Below are positions 50,801 through 59,973 of a stretch of 64,000 nucleotides of DNA, in pieces (the first letter of the stretch is position 1; each line of letters opens with the position of its first letter). The stretch covers positions 124,001 to 188,000 of the forward strand of contig JAJCKG010000001.1 of assembly GCA_020558355.1 (NCBI GenBank), in the 5' to 3' direction. Made by a program: the position numbers and the translations under genes. The notes beneath the pieces are model-generated. The model did no database searches. It was not told the origin of the DNA and worked only from the letters and a program-made list of their open reading frames with translations. The stretch comes from a bacterium 210820-DFI.6.37 (lineage in GTDB: Bacteria > Bacillota > Clostridia > Peptostreptococcales > Anaerovoracaceae).

Positions 50801-50866
50801 GAAAAAACTGCAAGATTCGAGCTTGATCGATAAACTAACGTATCGATATTACCATATCTTGCAGTT
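50801..50866 (-). terminator. Terminator of the trigger-factor-like lipoprotein
   Basis: AACTGCAAGAT / ATCTTGCAGTT 11-bp perfect outer stem with an inner ATCGAT pair, followed by TTTTTTCG on the minus strand. Confidence 0.82.
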
Positions 50867-50942
50867 CTTTTCAATGCTTATTTTTAAAATTTGTCTATTT
50901 CTTCTAATTTTTGTCCCGCAGAGTAATTATGTCTGAGATATC

Positions 50943-52133
50943 CTACGCATCAGCCCCGCCCGCTTCATCGTTAGAAGTCGCGTCATCGGAGCCGTCATCT
51001 TTGCTGTTGGTCTTCTCTGTGTCCGTTTTTTCTGTGCTTTCTTTTGATTCCTCTTTGTCCTTGGATTTATCAGTTTTCTTTTCTACTGTCTTGGCATTGT
51101 CAAAAAGGAACTCTCCCACTTTCTGGAAGGTTAAAGCCGCTTCCACATAAGAGTCGATGTCCTGCCCATAGTTCTGTTTGAAGGTTTCTTCTGTGTACCC
51201 GGCTTTATCAATCGCGTCCCGCAGCTCCTCTTCCTCATCTTTTGAATAACTGAGGTCCTCCTGCTCCGCAATGGAATAAAGAATCATCTGCTCTTTTACA
51301 TAAGCCTGCGCTGCCTCTTTGTTCTGAGCGTCGTAATCTTCCTCAGATTCGATACCGTACTGCTCCCACAGATCCTTCAGTTCCAGACCGTAGCTGTCAG
51401 CCATGGTCTGGTATTGATTCTCGATCTCTTCGATATAGGTATTCACCTCTTCTTCGGGATACTTGAGGACTTCGCTGTTTTCCGTAACTTCCGACCACAG
51501 CTCACTGATCTTTGTATTTTTTGCCTCTTCTTCCTTGTCCTCCAAAAGCTGGTCTTTTATCAGCTTTTCATAATCGGAAACCGTCTTCACGTCGCTGTTT
51601 TTAGCTACCCACGCGTCGTTATATTCCGGAATCACATCTTCTGAAATATAGTTGATTTTTACTGTAAACACAACATCTTTTCCCGCTACATCTTCTTCCT
51701 GATAGTCATCGGGGAATTTCAGCTTCAGTTCCTGAGTGGAGCCTACTTTTTTTCCAATCAGTCCATCTTCAAATCCATCAATAAAGCTTCCGGAACCAAT
51801 GGTAAGATCATATCCTTCGGCGCTTCCGCCATCAAAGGTCTTTCCATTGATTTTTCCTTCATAGTCAATGTTGACCTTGTCCTTTTTGGCTACTTTCCCT
51901 TCTTTTTTCTTTTCTGTAGTCTTGGTGTTTTCCACATTGGTTTCAACCTGGGCGTCCACCTCTTCATCCGAAACGGATACCTTGATGGCCTCCATTTCCA
52001 GACCTTTATACTGTCCCACCTTTACATATTCGGACAGATCATAATTACTGTAGGGTTTGCTTCCGCACCCGGTCAGTCCCATTGTGCCCAGCAGGCATAC
52101 AGCCAGAGCCAGAGCCACTGCTTTCTTTTTCAT
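50943..52133 (-). CDS. Trigger-factor-like FKBP lipoprotein foldase
   Basis: A 396-residue secreted lipoprotein. The signal peptide ends with the lipobox GLTGC, Cys23. An FKBP-type prolyl isomerase domain (about residues 85-165, VNIDYEGKINGKTFDGGSAEGYD) and a trigger-factor C-terminal helical region (about 170-345) follow. The last 50 residues are a low-complexity acidic tail. It probably folds proteins outside the membrane, an analogue of PrsA. AGGAGG precedes the ATG. Own terminator. Confidence 0.88.
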   Translation of the reverse strand: MKKKAVALALAVCLLGTMGLTGCGSKPYSNYDLSEYVKVGQYKGLEMEAIKVSVSDEEVDAQVETNVENTKTTEKKKEGKVAKKDKVNIDYEGKINGKTFDGGSAEGYDLTIGSGSFIDGFEDGLIGKKVGSTQELKLKFPDDYQEEDVAGKDVVFTVKINYISEDVIPEYNDAWVAKNSDVKTVSDYEKLIKDQLLEDKEEEAKNTKISELWSEVTENSEVLKYPEEEVNTYIEEIENQYQTMADSYGLELKDLWEQYGIESEEDYDAQNKEAAQAYVKEQMILYSIAEQEDLSYSKDEEEELRDAIDKAGYTEETFKQNYGQDIDSYVEAALTFQKVGEFLFDNAKTVEKKTDKSKDKEESKESTEKTDTEKTNSKDDGSDDATSNDEAGGADA

Positions 52134-52153
52134 AGTTTCCTCCTAGATGTTAT

Positions 52154-52816
52154 TTATAATTCTTTATGGATCAATTCCATTCTTCGGTCTACTTCCGCCA
52201 TAGCGTCGGCACAGTCAATCAGCTCCTTCTCCATGGCTGAGGTGATACCGCCGGCCCTCTTATATTTCAGTTCATGCTCCAGACTTGCCCAGGTGTCCAT
52301 AGCGATGGTCCGGATTTGGATCTCCACTGGAACATGTTCTGTTTTATCAGAAAGAAATACTGGTATTTCCACTACCAGATGCAGACTCCGGTAGCCGCTT
52401 TCTTTCGGTTCTTTAATATAGTCGCTGCGCCGCAGCAGCTTAATGTCATCCTGCTGCAGCAGCAGGGTCGCAACCGCGTACACATCATCGATATAATTGC
52501 AGATTACCCGGATGCCGGCCATATCTGTGATTTTATAGATTGAGTCCAGATCGATGTCCAGCCCTTTTCGCTCCAGCTTTTCAAAAAGACTTTTGGGCGA
52601 TTTCAGTCTGCATTCCATGTGATGGATCGGGTTATAGTCGTAACGCACCTGAAATTCATCATCCAGAATCTCCAGTTTTGTGCTCACCTCCCGAATGGCC
52701 GCGTGATAAGTATTTCTAAGCAGGACGAAGTCCTGGAATTCCTCCATCAAAGGCCTGAGCTGGGCAGGCACCATTGCGTCGTCCAGCCGGAAGCTGTCTT
52801 TTTTCTCGATTATCAT
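52154..52816 (-). CDS. Small alarmone synthetase (RelQ/YjbM-like)
   Basis: A 220-residue (p)ppGpp synthetase without hydrolase or regulatory domains. Family motifs are RLKSPKSLFEKLERKG, ITDMAGIRVICNYIDDVYAVA, KEPKESGYRSLHLVVEIP, and the VEIQIRTIAMDTWASLEHELKYK. It makes alarmone from ATP and GDP/GTP in response to stress. It lies 20 nt before the lipoprotein gene, so envelope stress and alarmone may share a transcript. Confidence 0.93.
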   Translation of the reverse strand: MIIEKKDSFRLDDAMVPAQLRPLMEEFQDFVLLRNTYHAAIREVSTKLEILDDEFQVRYDYNPIHHMECRLKSPKSLFEKLERKGLDIDLDSIYKITDMAGIRVICNYIDDVYAVATLLLQQDDIKLLRRSDYIKEPKESGYRSLHLVVEIPVFLSDKTEHVPVEIQIRTIAMDTWASLEHELKYKRAGGITSAMEKELIDCADAMAEVDRRMELIHKEL

Positions 52817-52985
52817 AGTTTGAACTTTTCTCCTTTTTCTTATCCAACTGTTTCCATTTCGCGTACATTCTTAGTATTATACCCTATGGTTGTATGGATT
52901 CTGTGTAGCTTTTCTTAAAGTTTTATTAAAAGTTTTTAATAGCCGCACGCACTCGCCCGCGCATTTGGCGTTATGGCTCATCTTC

Positions 52986-53014
52986 AGTATAGCACGCTCC
53001 CGCTCCAACCGCAA
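52986..53014 (-). promoter_or_regulatory. Promoter of the alarmone synthetase gene
   Basis: TTGCGG (53009-53014) and TATACT (52986-52991) on the minus strand with 17 nt between, giving a leader of about 160 nt. A second TATAAT nearer the gene lacks a good -35. Confidence 0.55.
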
Positions 53015-53064
53015 CGCGGCAATTTTTTTCTCCAGACAGCCATATAAGTAAACTGAGAGACTCT

Positions 53065-53231
53065 TGTTTCAACCCTTTTAGAAAAAGTTGAAACAATCCA
53101 ATAGGTTAGGCGCTTTGTTTCAAACTTTCCAACACTTACAGCCTCCTCAGGGCCGCGTAATCTGACTTTAAGGCTCTATATCTCTATTTTCATAGTAACT
53201 GGCGCCTGAAGCCCGCGTACTTTTTGAAACA
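53065..53231 (+). promoter_or_regulatory. Four TTGAAACA-type operator-like repeats before TRAP operon 1
   Basis: A perfect palindrome TGTTTCAAC-N13-GTTGAAACA (53065-53095), then TGTTTCAAA (53116-53124) and TTTGAAACA (53223-53231), the last only about 16 nt before the ribosome site. Two inverted pairs of the same half-site point to a dimeric DNA-binding regulator, possibly looping. Confidence 0.55.
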
Positions 53232-53259
53232 AGCACCCGAATTTTAGGAGGTAAACAAA

Positions 53260-54291
53260 ATGAAAAAACTTATAGCCGTGGTATTATCATTAGTTATGGT
53301 AATCGGAATCACTGCGTGCGGCAGCGGAGGCAGCGGCGGATCAGACGCTGAATACACAGCTGACAATCCGTTAGTATTCCGTGTCTCCCATGTAGAAGCA
53401 ACCGATTCCTTCCTGCACAAATCCTGTGAAAAATTCAAGGAATATGTAGAAGAAAAATCAGAAGGAAGAATCAGCGTTGAGGTTTATCCAAACGGTGAAC
53501 TTGGCGACTATGAAACATCCATTGAAGCGGTTAAAGCAAATACACAGCAGATGACATGCGCGACAACTTCCGCACTGGCAAGCTATGACCCTAAGCTGGG
53601 ACTGATGGATCTGCCATACCTGTTTGAATCCAAAGAACAGATGGAAGCCGCCATCAACGGTGGTGAAGTAGGCGAGCTGTATACACAGTGGCTGGAAGAA
53701 GACGGATTCTACAACGGCGGTATTCAGTATGACGGCGCAAGAGGTTTATCCAACGCAAAGAAAGAAGTAAAATCACCGAGCGATCTGAAAGGACTGAAAA
53801 TCAGAGTAATGCAGTCTGACCTTTACATCAAACTGTTCGAAGCTTTCGGCGCTAACCCTACTCCAATGAGCTTTACTGACCTGTATACAGGCCTGCAGCA
53901 GGGAACCGTTGACGGACAGGACAACTCTCCGATGCTGACCTATGTAAACAAGTTCTATGAAGTACAGAAATATTACAGCACGATCGATACCGTATACGCG
54001 CAGTGCGTAATGGTCTGCAATAAAGACTTTATGGATGGTCTGCCAGAAGATCTCAAGGCAATCATCGACGAAGGAAGCGCTGAATATCTGGTTAAATATC
54101 AGAGAGAAAACGCGATCGCTCAGGAAGAAGAATATCTGAAGGACCTCAAGGACGGCGGCCTGAAGGTAACAGAGATCGAAGACAAGACAGAATGGAAAGA
54201 AGCCGCGCAGCCTGTATATGACTGGATGAAGGAAGAAGTCGGAGAAGACTATGTACAGCAGATTATAGACGCGGCTGACAGCGCGAAATAA
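53260..54291 (+). CDS. dctP: TRAP transporter solute-binding protein DctP (operon 1)
   Basis: A 343-residue extracellular binding protein of the DctP family. Lipobox ITAC with Cys20, then a Gly/Ser linker. Family regions are LFESKEQMEAAINGG, DLKGLKIRVMQSDLYIKLFEAFGANPTPMSFTDLYTGLQQGTVDGQDN; the Arg in KIRVMQ is the usual carboxylate-binding residue. The substrate is therefore an organic acid. AGGAGG precedes the ATG. First gene of dctP-dctQ-dctM. Confidence 0.94.
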   Translation: MKKLIAVVLSLVMVIGITACGSGGSGGSDAEYTADNPLVFRVSHVEATDSFLHKSCEKFKEYVEEKSEGRISVEVYPNGELGDYETSIEAVKANTQQMTCATTSALASYDPKLGLMDLPYLFESKEQMEAAINGGEVGELYTQWLEEDGFYNGGIQYDGARGLSNAKKEVKSPSDLKGLKIRVMQSDLYIKLFEAFGANPTPMSFTDLYTGLQQGTVDGQDNSPMLTYVNKFYEVQKYYSTIDTVYAQCVMVCNKDFMDGLPEDLKAIIDEGSAEYLVKYQRENAIAQEEEYLKDLKDGGLKVTEIEDKTEWKEAAQPVYDWMKEEVGEDYVQQIIDAADSAK

Positions 54292-54312
54292 TCAGGCTCG
54301 GAAGGTTACATC

Positions 54313-54801
54313 ATGAAAAAAATCATTAACTTTTATAACAAATTCGAAGAGATATTTCTGGTAGTATTGCTAGTTGCCATGGTGCTATTGATCTTTGTTC
54401 AGGTTGTCCTTCGATATATTTTCAACAGCTCCCTGTCCTGGTCGGAAGAGCTGTCCCGGATCCTGTTTATCTGGGTATCTTGGATCGGTATCAGTCTGGG
54501 GCAGAAGAAAGGCGAGCATATCAAGATTACCATGGTAACCGATAAGCTGAAAGGAAACGCTAAAAAAATCATGCTGCTGCTGGCTGATGTCTGTACCATT
54601 GTGATCTTAGTGATCCTTTGCGTCAAAGGTACAGAAGTTGTAAGCCAGACAATGGGCTTGGGCGCCGCGATGCCTGGCACAGGATGTCCGAAATGGCTGG
54701 TATATTCGGCGGTTCCGGTAAGCTGTCTTTTGATGACCATAAGAGTCGCGAAAGACTTTGTGTTTACGCTGACAGGAAAGAATCAGGAGGAGGTGGCATA
54801 A
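54313..54801 (+). CDS. dctQ: TRAP transporter small membrane subunit DctQ (operon 1)
   Basis: A 162-residue four-helix protein (VVLLVAMVLLIFVQVVLRYIF, SWSEELSRILFIWVSWIGIS with the family motif, then two more helices). It pairs with DctM. It lies 21 nt after dctP, and its stop codon immediately precedes the dctM start. Confidence 0.92.
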   Translation: MKKIINFYNKFEEIFLVVLLVAMVLLIFVQVVLRYIFNSSLSWSEELSRILFIWVSWIGISLGQKKGEHIKITMVTDKLKGNAKKIMLLLADVCTIVILVILCVKGTEVVSQTMGLGAAMPGTGCPKWLVYSAVPVSCLLMTIRVAKDFVFTLTGKNQEEVA

Positions 54802-56070
54802 TTGAATATTATCATATTGTTTGTAGTATTATTCGCTTTGATTTCCATCTCCGTCCCAGTAGGTCTTTGTATCGGCGGAGCGACAATCGTTGTTTTAATG
54901 GCGTTCAGTGATCTGGATCTGACGGTTCTGGCTCAGTATTCCACAACGGGGATCAACTCGTTTCCTATGATGGCCATTCCGTTCTTTATTCTGGCGGGAA
55001 CCATCATGAGCGTAGGCGGCATCGCAAAACGACTCATCGACGCGGCGGCAGCCTTTATCGGCTCCTTTGTAGGAGGCCTTGGCGCGGTAGTCGGTGTAGC
55101 CTCTATGTTTTTCGGCGCGCTGACAGGCTCATCTCTGGCAACCGTATCCGCAATCGGAAGTATTATGGTTCCGCAAATGACCCGAAAAGGATATGACGCT
55201 GGATACAGCGCTGTATTCGCGGCGTGCGCGGGCACTCTGGGCGCGGTTATCCCGCCTAGTATCCCGCTGGTTATCTATGGCTGTGTAACAGGAACCTCCA
55301 TCGGAGATCTGTTTATTGCGGGCATTGTTCCAGGCGTGCTGATCGGTATTGGTCTGATCATTGGAAACTACTTTATCTGCAAAAAAAGAGGCTATGCGAA
55401 GGACGAAAAGACGCCTCCCAAGAAGGCTCTTAAAACCCTTTGGGACGCAAAGTGGGCGTTATTTGCCCCAATTATTATCCTGGGCGGAATCTACGCTGGT
55501 ATTTTCACTCCGACAGAGGCAGCGGTTGTAGCGGTGGTATATTCTTCCGTTATCAGTTTGTTTGTTTACAGAGAAATCACACTGAAGGGTCTGTACGAAG
55601 CCTTTGTGAATACTGCGGTAGTAAATGGTATTACAACCTTCTTGCTTGGGATCTCGACAGGCTTTGCGGCGTATCTGAGTCTGGCTCAGATACCGGGACA
55701 GCTGACAAATCTCTTAACCAGCCTGACAGATAATAAAATTATTTTCCTGCTGATCGTCAATATCGCCCTGCTGATCATCGGGTGTGTTGTGGATAATATT
55801 CCGGCAACTACAATCCTTGCGCCGATGCTGCTGCCTACAATGCTGGCTTACGGCGTTGACCCGATCCACTTTGGAATATTCATGACCATCAATCTGCTGA
55901 TCGGATTGGTTACTCCTCCATATGGATGCAGCTTGTTTGTCGCGTCGGCGGCATGCGGCGTAAAAATGGAAGCGATGTTAAAGCATATACTGATCCCATT
56001 CCTCATATTGGTAGGATGCTTGTTCATAATCACGTATGTGCCGCAAATAACATTATTCCTTGTTAACTGA
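54802..56070 (+). CDS. dctM: TRAP transporter large membrane subunit DctM (operon 1)
   Basis: A 422-residue sodium-coupled transport subunit of about eleven to twelve helices. Segments such as MAIPFFILAGTIMSVGGIAKRL, GTLGAVIPPSIPLVIYG and IFTPTEAAVVAVVYS are diagnostic. The start is TTG, directly after the dctQ stop, with AGGAGG 9 nt upstream. Dicarboxylate-type TRAP; about half identical to the DctM of operon 2 by eye. Confidence 0.94.
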   Translation: MNIIILFVVLFALISISVPVGLCIGGATIVVLMAFSDLDLTVLAQYSTTGINSFPMMAIPFFILAGTIMSVGGIAKRLIDAAAAFIGSFVGGLGAVVGVASMFFGALTGSSLATVSAIGSIMVPQMTRKGYDAGYSAVFAACAGTLGAVIPPSIPLVIYGCVTGTSIGDLFIAGIVPGVLIGIGLIIGNYFICKKRGYAKDEKTPPKKALKTLWDAKWALFAPIIILGGIYAGIFTPTEAAVVAVVYSSVISLFVYREITLKGLYEAFVNTAVVNGITTFLLGISTGFAAYLSLAQIPGQLTNLLTSLTDNKIIFLLIVNIALLIIGCVVDNIPATTILAPMLLPTMLAYGVDPIHFGIFMTINLLIGLVTPPYGCSLFVASAACGVKMEAMLKHILIPFLILVGCLFIITYVPQITLFLVN

Positions 56071-56103
56071 CGGGAAATCAGAAATTTGTAAGTAAATAGG
56101 ATG

Positions 56104-56135
56104 AAGCGGCTTTGAATCATTTGAAGCCGCTTTCT
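56104..56135 (+). terminator. Terminator of TRAP operon 1
   Basis: AAGCGGCTT / AAGCCGCTT 9-bp perfect stem, 11-nt loop, then TCTTAAT. Confidence 0.75.
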
Positions 56136-56214
56136 TAATATATTGTGTATTTAGCGGATACAGGCGGAGAAGAGAAACGCTCTGTAAAAAGCTGGCATGA
56201 AAGAGGTGAATATT

Positions 56215-56712
56215 ATGTGTAATAACGAATTGAAGATAAGAATGGCAGTGGAAACAAACGAAGCGGATGTTGAGGCGGTATATAGTTTCATTTACAAACT
56301 TGGCGCTTATCAGAAAATGGCCCCGGAAAGTGTCACAATCTCAAAAGAAGTGTTACAGGCACAGTTAAAGAGGAAAACGCTGGAATGCGTGATTGCTGAC
56401 CTGAATGAAGCCCCGGTGGGGATTGGTCTCTTTTACACGTTAGCCTCAGGATTTACCGGAAAAACCAGCATGTTTTTGAATATTTTTTATGTTGAAGAGG
56501 AATTGAGAGGAAAAGGTGTAGGAAAAGCAATTATCAGGAAGCTGTCCGAATTATCCATGGAGAGAGGCTATGAACGGATCGAATGGCTTTGTTTAAATTG
56601 GAATGAGCCTTCACTGAAGTTTTATCGAGGGATCGCTTCCAGAGAAATTTCTTCCGTTATTACATTTCGATTAATGCCCGATGATATGAGGCGGTTGGTG
56701 GATCAGGAGTAA
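56215..56712 (+). CDS. GNAT-family N-acetyltransferase
   Basis: A 165-residue acetyltransferase. The acetyl-CoA motif is RGKGVGKAIIRKLSELS, followed by YERIEWLCLNWNEPSLKFYRG, which resembles diamine/spermidine-type or RimI-like GNATs. An earlier ATG (56197) exists but AGAGGTG six nt before 56215 favours the later start. It precedes the EamA gene by 2 nt. Confidence 0.87.
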   Translation: MCNNELKIRMAVETNEADVEAVYSFIYKLGAYQKMAPESVTISKEVLQAQLKRKTLECVIADLNEAPVGIGLFYTLASGFTGKTSMFLNIFYVEEELRGKGVGKAIIRKLSELSMERGYERIEWLCLNWNEPSLKFYRGIASREISSVITFRLMPDDMRRLVDQE

Positions 56713-56714
56713 AG

Positions 56715-57620
56715 ATGAGTCATAGAGTAAAAGGCAATTTATTGCTGCTGCTTACGGCAATTATTTGGGGTACTTCTTTCATTGCGACAAAAAGTGGCGC
56801 TGAAGGGATGGGGCCTTTCGCGTTTAATTCTGTCCGGTCTCTTTTGGGAGGGATTGCGCTGCTTCCAGTTATTTTGGCATTGGATCGCAGTAAAAAGGAG
56901 AAGCCCGGGTTTCAAAACAAAAAAGATTTAATTATCGGCGGGATTTTGTGCGGACTGGCCCTGTTCTTTGCCGGGGCCTTTCAGCAAATTGGAATTTTAT
57001 ATACTTCCGCCGGAAAAACCGGATTTATCACTTCTTTATATGTAGTTTTGGTGCCGGTACTGCAAGTGTTCCTTAGAAAAAAGGTCAGGGCAGGCGTCTG
57101 GTTTTGTGTTATTGCCGCAATGATCGGATTTTTTATGCTCAGTATGCCAAAGCTGGGGCAGATCAGTATGGGCGATATTCTGATCTTTATTGGCGCCTTC
57201 TGCTTTGCGCTGCATATTCTGATTATCGACTATTATGTTGAACGGGCGGATTCTGTTAAGATGGCGTGTATTCAGTTTTTTGCATGCAGCGCGGCAGCGG
57301 CAGTTGGAATGTTCAGCGTGGATCCGCTCCTTGGCTTTGATTCACTGCGTGCGGAAACTTTGGTAGACTGCGCTCTTCCGCTCCTGTATTCCGGGATTAT
57401 GTCCTGCAGCGTCGCCTATACACTGCAGATCGTAGGGCAGAAAATTACGGATTCTGTTTTTGCGTCTCTCATATTATCATTAGAGTCTGTATTTGCAGTC
57501 ATTTCAGGGATGATTTTTTTTGGGGAACGGATGGTTTTCAGAGAAGTGATGGGATGTATCCTGATTTTTGCGGCGGTTGTAATAGCACAGCTTTTTTCAA
57601 GTGAAAAGAAGACGGAGTGA
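56715..57620 (+). CDS. EamA/DMT-family transporter (copy 1)
   Basis: A 301-residue ten-helix drug/metabolite transporter with two EamA repeats (AIIWGTSFIATKSGAEGMGPFAFNSVRSLLGG; and YSGIMSCSVAYTLQIVGQKITDSVFASLILSLESVFAVISGMIFFGE). Probably exports an amino acid or metabolite. It is a close paralogue of the convergent copy at 57756-58670, with long identical stretches. It follows GNAT immediately. Confidence 0.92.
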   Translation: MSHRVKGNLLLLLTAIIWGTSFIATKSGAEGMGPFAFNSVRSLLGGIALLPVILALDRSKKEKPGFQNKKDLIIGGILCGLALFFAGAFQQIGILYTSAGKTGFITSLYVVLVPVLQVFLRKKVRAGVWFCVIAAMIGFFMLSMPKLGQISMGDILIFIGAFCFALHILIIDYYVERADSVKMACIQFFACSAAAAVGMFSVDPLLGFDSLRAETLVDCALPLLYSGIMSCSVAYTLQIVGQKITDSVFASLILSLESVFAVISGMIFFGERMVFREVMGCILIFAAVVIAQLFSSEKKTE

Positions 57621-57691
57621 AAGGAAACCTGAAATAAAAAGGCGGAATCCAGAGGCCTTCGGAATTTATAGAGATCTGTTCAAAATGTATG

Positions 57692-57725
57692 CCGCACAGC
57701 AGGTCAGCGTTTTCCTGCTGTGCGG
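57692..57725. terminator. Terminator between the two EamA genes
   Basis: CCGCACAGCAGG / CCTGCTGTGCGG 12-bp perfect stem, 10-nt loop, then AAACTTTTT on the plus strand. It separates the two convergent units. Confidence 0.85.
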
Positions 57726-57755
57726 AAACTTTTTACAATAAGGATCCTTTGCGGG

Positions 57756-58670
57756 TCATAGCTTCTTATCTAAGGGCGTCTCCGTTGTGGAAATTTGTGC
57801 TGCCACAATAGAACAAAAGATCACAATACAGCCCAGGATCTCTCGAAAGGCCATCGTTTCTCCGAAGAAGATCATTCCTGAAATCACAGCAAATACCGAT
57901 TCCAGCGAAAGAATCATGGAGGCAATCACCGAATTGGTCCTTTTCTGTGCCACTACCTGCAGGGTATAAGCAACGCTGCAGGACATGATTCCGGAATAGA
58001 AAAGCGGACCCAGGCAATCGATGATCTGAGCCATGTGAAGCTCATCAAATCCAAGTCGGGGATCTATTATAAACATCCCGAAAAAGGCAGCCAGGCTGCA
58101 TGAAAAGAACTGGATACAGGACAGTTTGATGGTATCGGCCTTATCAACATAATAGTCGATGATCAGGATATGGATGGCAAAGCCCACTGCGCCTGCCAAT
58201 ACCAGAAGATCGCCTATGCCGATCTTCCCTATTTGGGGCATACAAAGAAGGCAGAAGCCTGCAAGGGACGTCCCAACACAGAGCCACACCGGCAGCTTTT
58301 CACGTTTGCCTGAAAACAGCCGAAACAGCGGTACGATAACTACATATAAAGCGGTAATAAAGCCTGCCTTTCCAGCGGAGGTATACAGGATTCCAACCTG
58401 CTGGAAAGCCCCTGCAAGAAATAGCGCTATCCCGCAGAGGCTTCCTCCTGTAAACAGGTCTTTTTTATGTTCTTTCTCCCTTTTTTCTTTTGGGCATCGA
58501 TTCATTAAAAAAATTACGGGAAATAGCGCAATGCCGCCGATCAGGGACCGGACCGCGTTAAAGGCAAAGGGGCCCATGCCCTCTGCTCCGCTTTTCGTGG
58601 CGATAAAGGAGGTACCCCATATTGCCGCGGTCAAAAGCAGCATTGCGTTCCCTGTTATGTTCCTGTTCAT
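57756..58670 (-). CDS. EamA/DMT-family transporter (copy 2)
   Basis: A 304-residue paralogue of copy 1 with the same segments (TAAIWGTSFIATKSGAEGMG, YSGIMSCSVAYTLQVVAQKRTNSVIASMILS, VFAVISGMIFFGE). By eye about 60% identical. It starts 19 nt after dctM of operon 2, so it belongs to that operon. Two paralogues facing each other suggests an inverted duplication or paired acquisition. Confidence 0.92.
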   Translation of the reverse strand: MNRNITGNAMLLLTAAIWGTSFIATKSGAEGMGPFAFNAVRSLIGGIALFPVIFLMNRCPKEKREKEHKKDLFTGGSLCGIALFLAGAFQQVGILYTSAGKAGFITALYVVIVPLFRLFSGKREKLPVWLCVGTSLAGFCLLCMPQIGKIGIGDLLVLAGAVGFAIHILIIDYYVDKADTIKLSCIQFFSCSLAAFFGMFIIDPRLGFDELHMAQIIDCLGPLFYSGIMSCSVAYTLQVVAQKRTNSVIASMILSLESVFAVISGMIFFGETMAFREILGCIVIFCSIVAAQISTTETPLDKKL

Positions 58671-58689
58671 GTTACTTCGTTTTCCCGCG

Positions 58690-59973
58690 TTACTTCATCA
58701 AACTAGGAAGCCACATGGTTATTGGTGAAATATAGGTAACCAGCAGCAGAACAATTACGGACGCAACGATGAACGGAAGGATCCGCTTTGAGATATTTTC
58801 TACAGAGGTTTCCGCAACCGCAGACGCAAAGAAAAGATTTGCTCCATATGGCGGAGTGATAAAGCCGATCGCCAGGTTGATGGTCATCAGCACGCCGAAC
58901 TGCACCGGATCCATACCGACTCCTGTCGCAATAGGAAGTAAAATCGGCGTAAGGATAATACAGGAGGAAATGTTATCGATAAAGCAGCCGATAATCAGGA
59001 GAATAATGTTGATCAAAATCAGTATGATGATCGGGTTACTGGTCAATGACAGCATACCGCTGGCCAGCATAGTCGGAATCTGAGCCATGGTCAGATATGC
59101 GGCAAAAGCCATGGAAAGCCCGATCATGAAGGTTGTCTGCCCGTTTACCAGTACCGTATCCTTAAAGGCGATATATAACTCCTTTACGTTCAGTTCTCTA
59201 TAAATAAGGCCTACGATGATTGCGTATACCGAAGCGACTACAGCTGATTCTGTCGGTGTGAAAATTCCGGCATAGATACCGCCCAGAATAATCACCGGGC
59301 AGAGCAGAGCCAGAATGGAATGGCGGAAGCTGTCCCAGAGGTTCTTTGCCTTGAAAGGCTTCTTTTCCACTTCATATCCGTGCTTTTTAGACTGGAGGTA
59401 GTTGACGGCCATCAGAGCGACACCTACTAGAATTCCTGGAATAATGCCTGCGATAAAAAGATCCGCAATGGATGATCCGCTTACAACACCGTAAATTACA
59501 AATGGAATGCTGGGCGGGATGATTACACCAATGGTTCCGGATGCGGCGGTAACGGCAGCCGCGTAGCCAAGGTCATATCCCTTCTGCTTCATTTCCGGAA
59601 TGGTAATTCCTCCAATGGCTGTTACCGTGGCCGGAGCAGAGCCGGATATAGCCGCAAAGAACATAGACGCCAGAACGGTAACCATTCCAATACCGCCTGT
59701 GATGGTTCCTACTAACGCTCCAGCAAAATCCAGAATTCTTCTGGAAATCCCACCGAACTTCATTAGGTTGCCTGCCAGGATGAAGAAGGGGATCGCCATC
59801 AGAGTAAAGGAATTCAGCCCTGTAAAGCAGTAGGACGCAATGGACAATACATCGATACTTGAAAAACAGTAGATACCAACAAAGGTAGCGACTCCCAGTG
59901 ATACACCGATAGGTATACTGATAGTCATACTTACTAAAAGCACAATAAACATTACAATTACGCCAGTTATCAT
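58690..59973 (-). CDS. dctM: TRAP transporter large membrane subunit DctM (operon 2)
   Basis: A 427-residue transport subunit. Family segments are MAIPFFILAGNLMKFGGISRRILDF, GTIGVIIPPSIPFVIYGVV, IFTPTESAVVASVYA and GFITPPYGANLFFAS. It overlaps dctQ by 4 nt. Clearly related to, but diverged from, DctM of operon 1. Confidence 0.94.
   Translation of the reverse strand: MITGVIVMFIVLLVSMTISIPIGVSLGVATFVGIYCFSSIDVLSIASYCFTGLNSFTLMAIPFFILAGNLMKFGGISRRILDFAGALVGTITGGIGMVTVLASMFFAAISGSAPATVTAIGGITIPEMKQKGYDLGYAAAVTAASGTIGVIIPPSIPFVIYGVVSGSSIADLFIAGIIPGILVGVALMAVNYLQSKKHGYEVEKKPFKAKNLWDSFRHSILALLCPVIILGGIYAGIFTPTESAVVASVYAIIVGLIYRELNVKELYIAFKDTVLVNGQTTFMIGLSMAFAAYLTMAQIPTMLASGMLSLTSNPIIILILINIILLIIGCFIDNISSCIILTPILLPIATGVGMDPVQFGVLMTINLAIGFITPPYGANLFFASAVAETSVENISKRILPFIVASVIVLLLVTYISPITMWLPSLMK

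Larger units (their letters stand above)
50594..50942. other. 349-nt leader between the symporter and lipoprotein genes
   Basis: Minus-strand leader. From the lipoprotein side it holds a terminator (50801-50866), the glycine aptamer (about 50690-50786) and the expression-platform hairpin (50627-50650). Nothing else recognised. Confidence 0.8.
52817..53259. other. 443-nt divergent intergenic region
   Basis: Between the alarmone synthetase (minus) and TRAP operon 1 (plus). It holds a minus-strand promoter at 52986-53014 and four TTGAAACA-type repeats at 53065-53231. No ORF with a ribosome site and no RNA gene was recognised. A plus-strand promoter is not clear. Confidence 0.7.

Noticed and set aside
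53190..53230. Sigma-54 type -24/-12 promoter before TRAP operon 1
   Set aside because: GG and GC elements near 53201 have the wrong spacing (12-13 nt rather than 10), and no TTGC -12 box is present.
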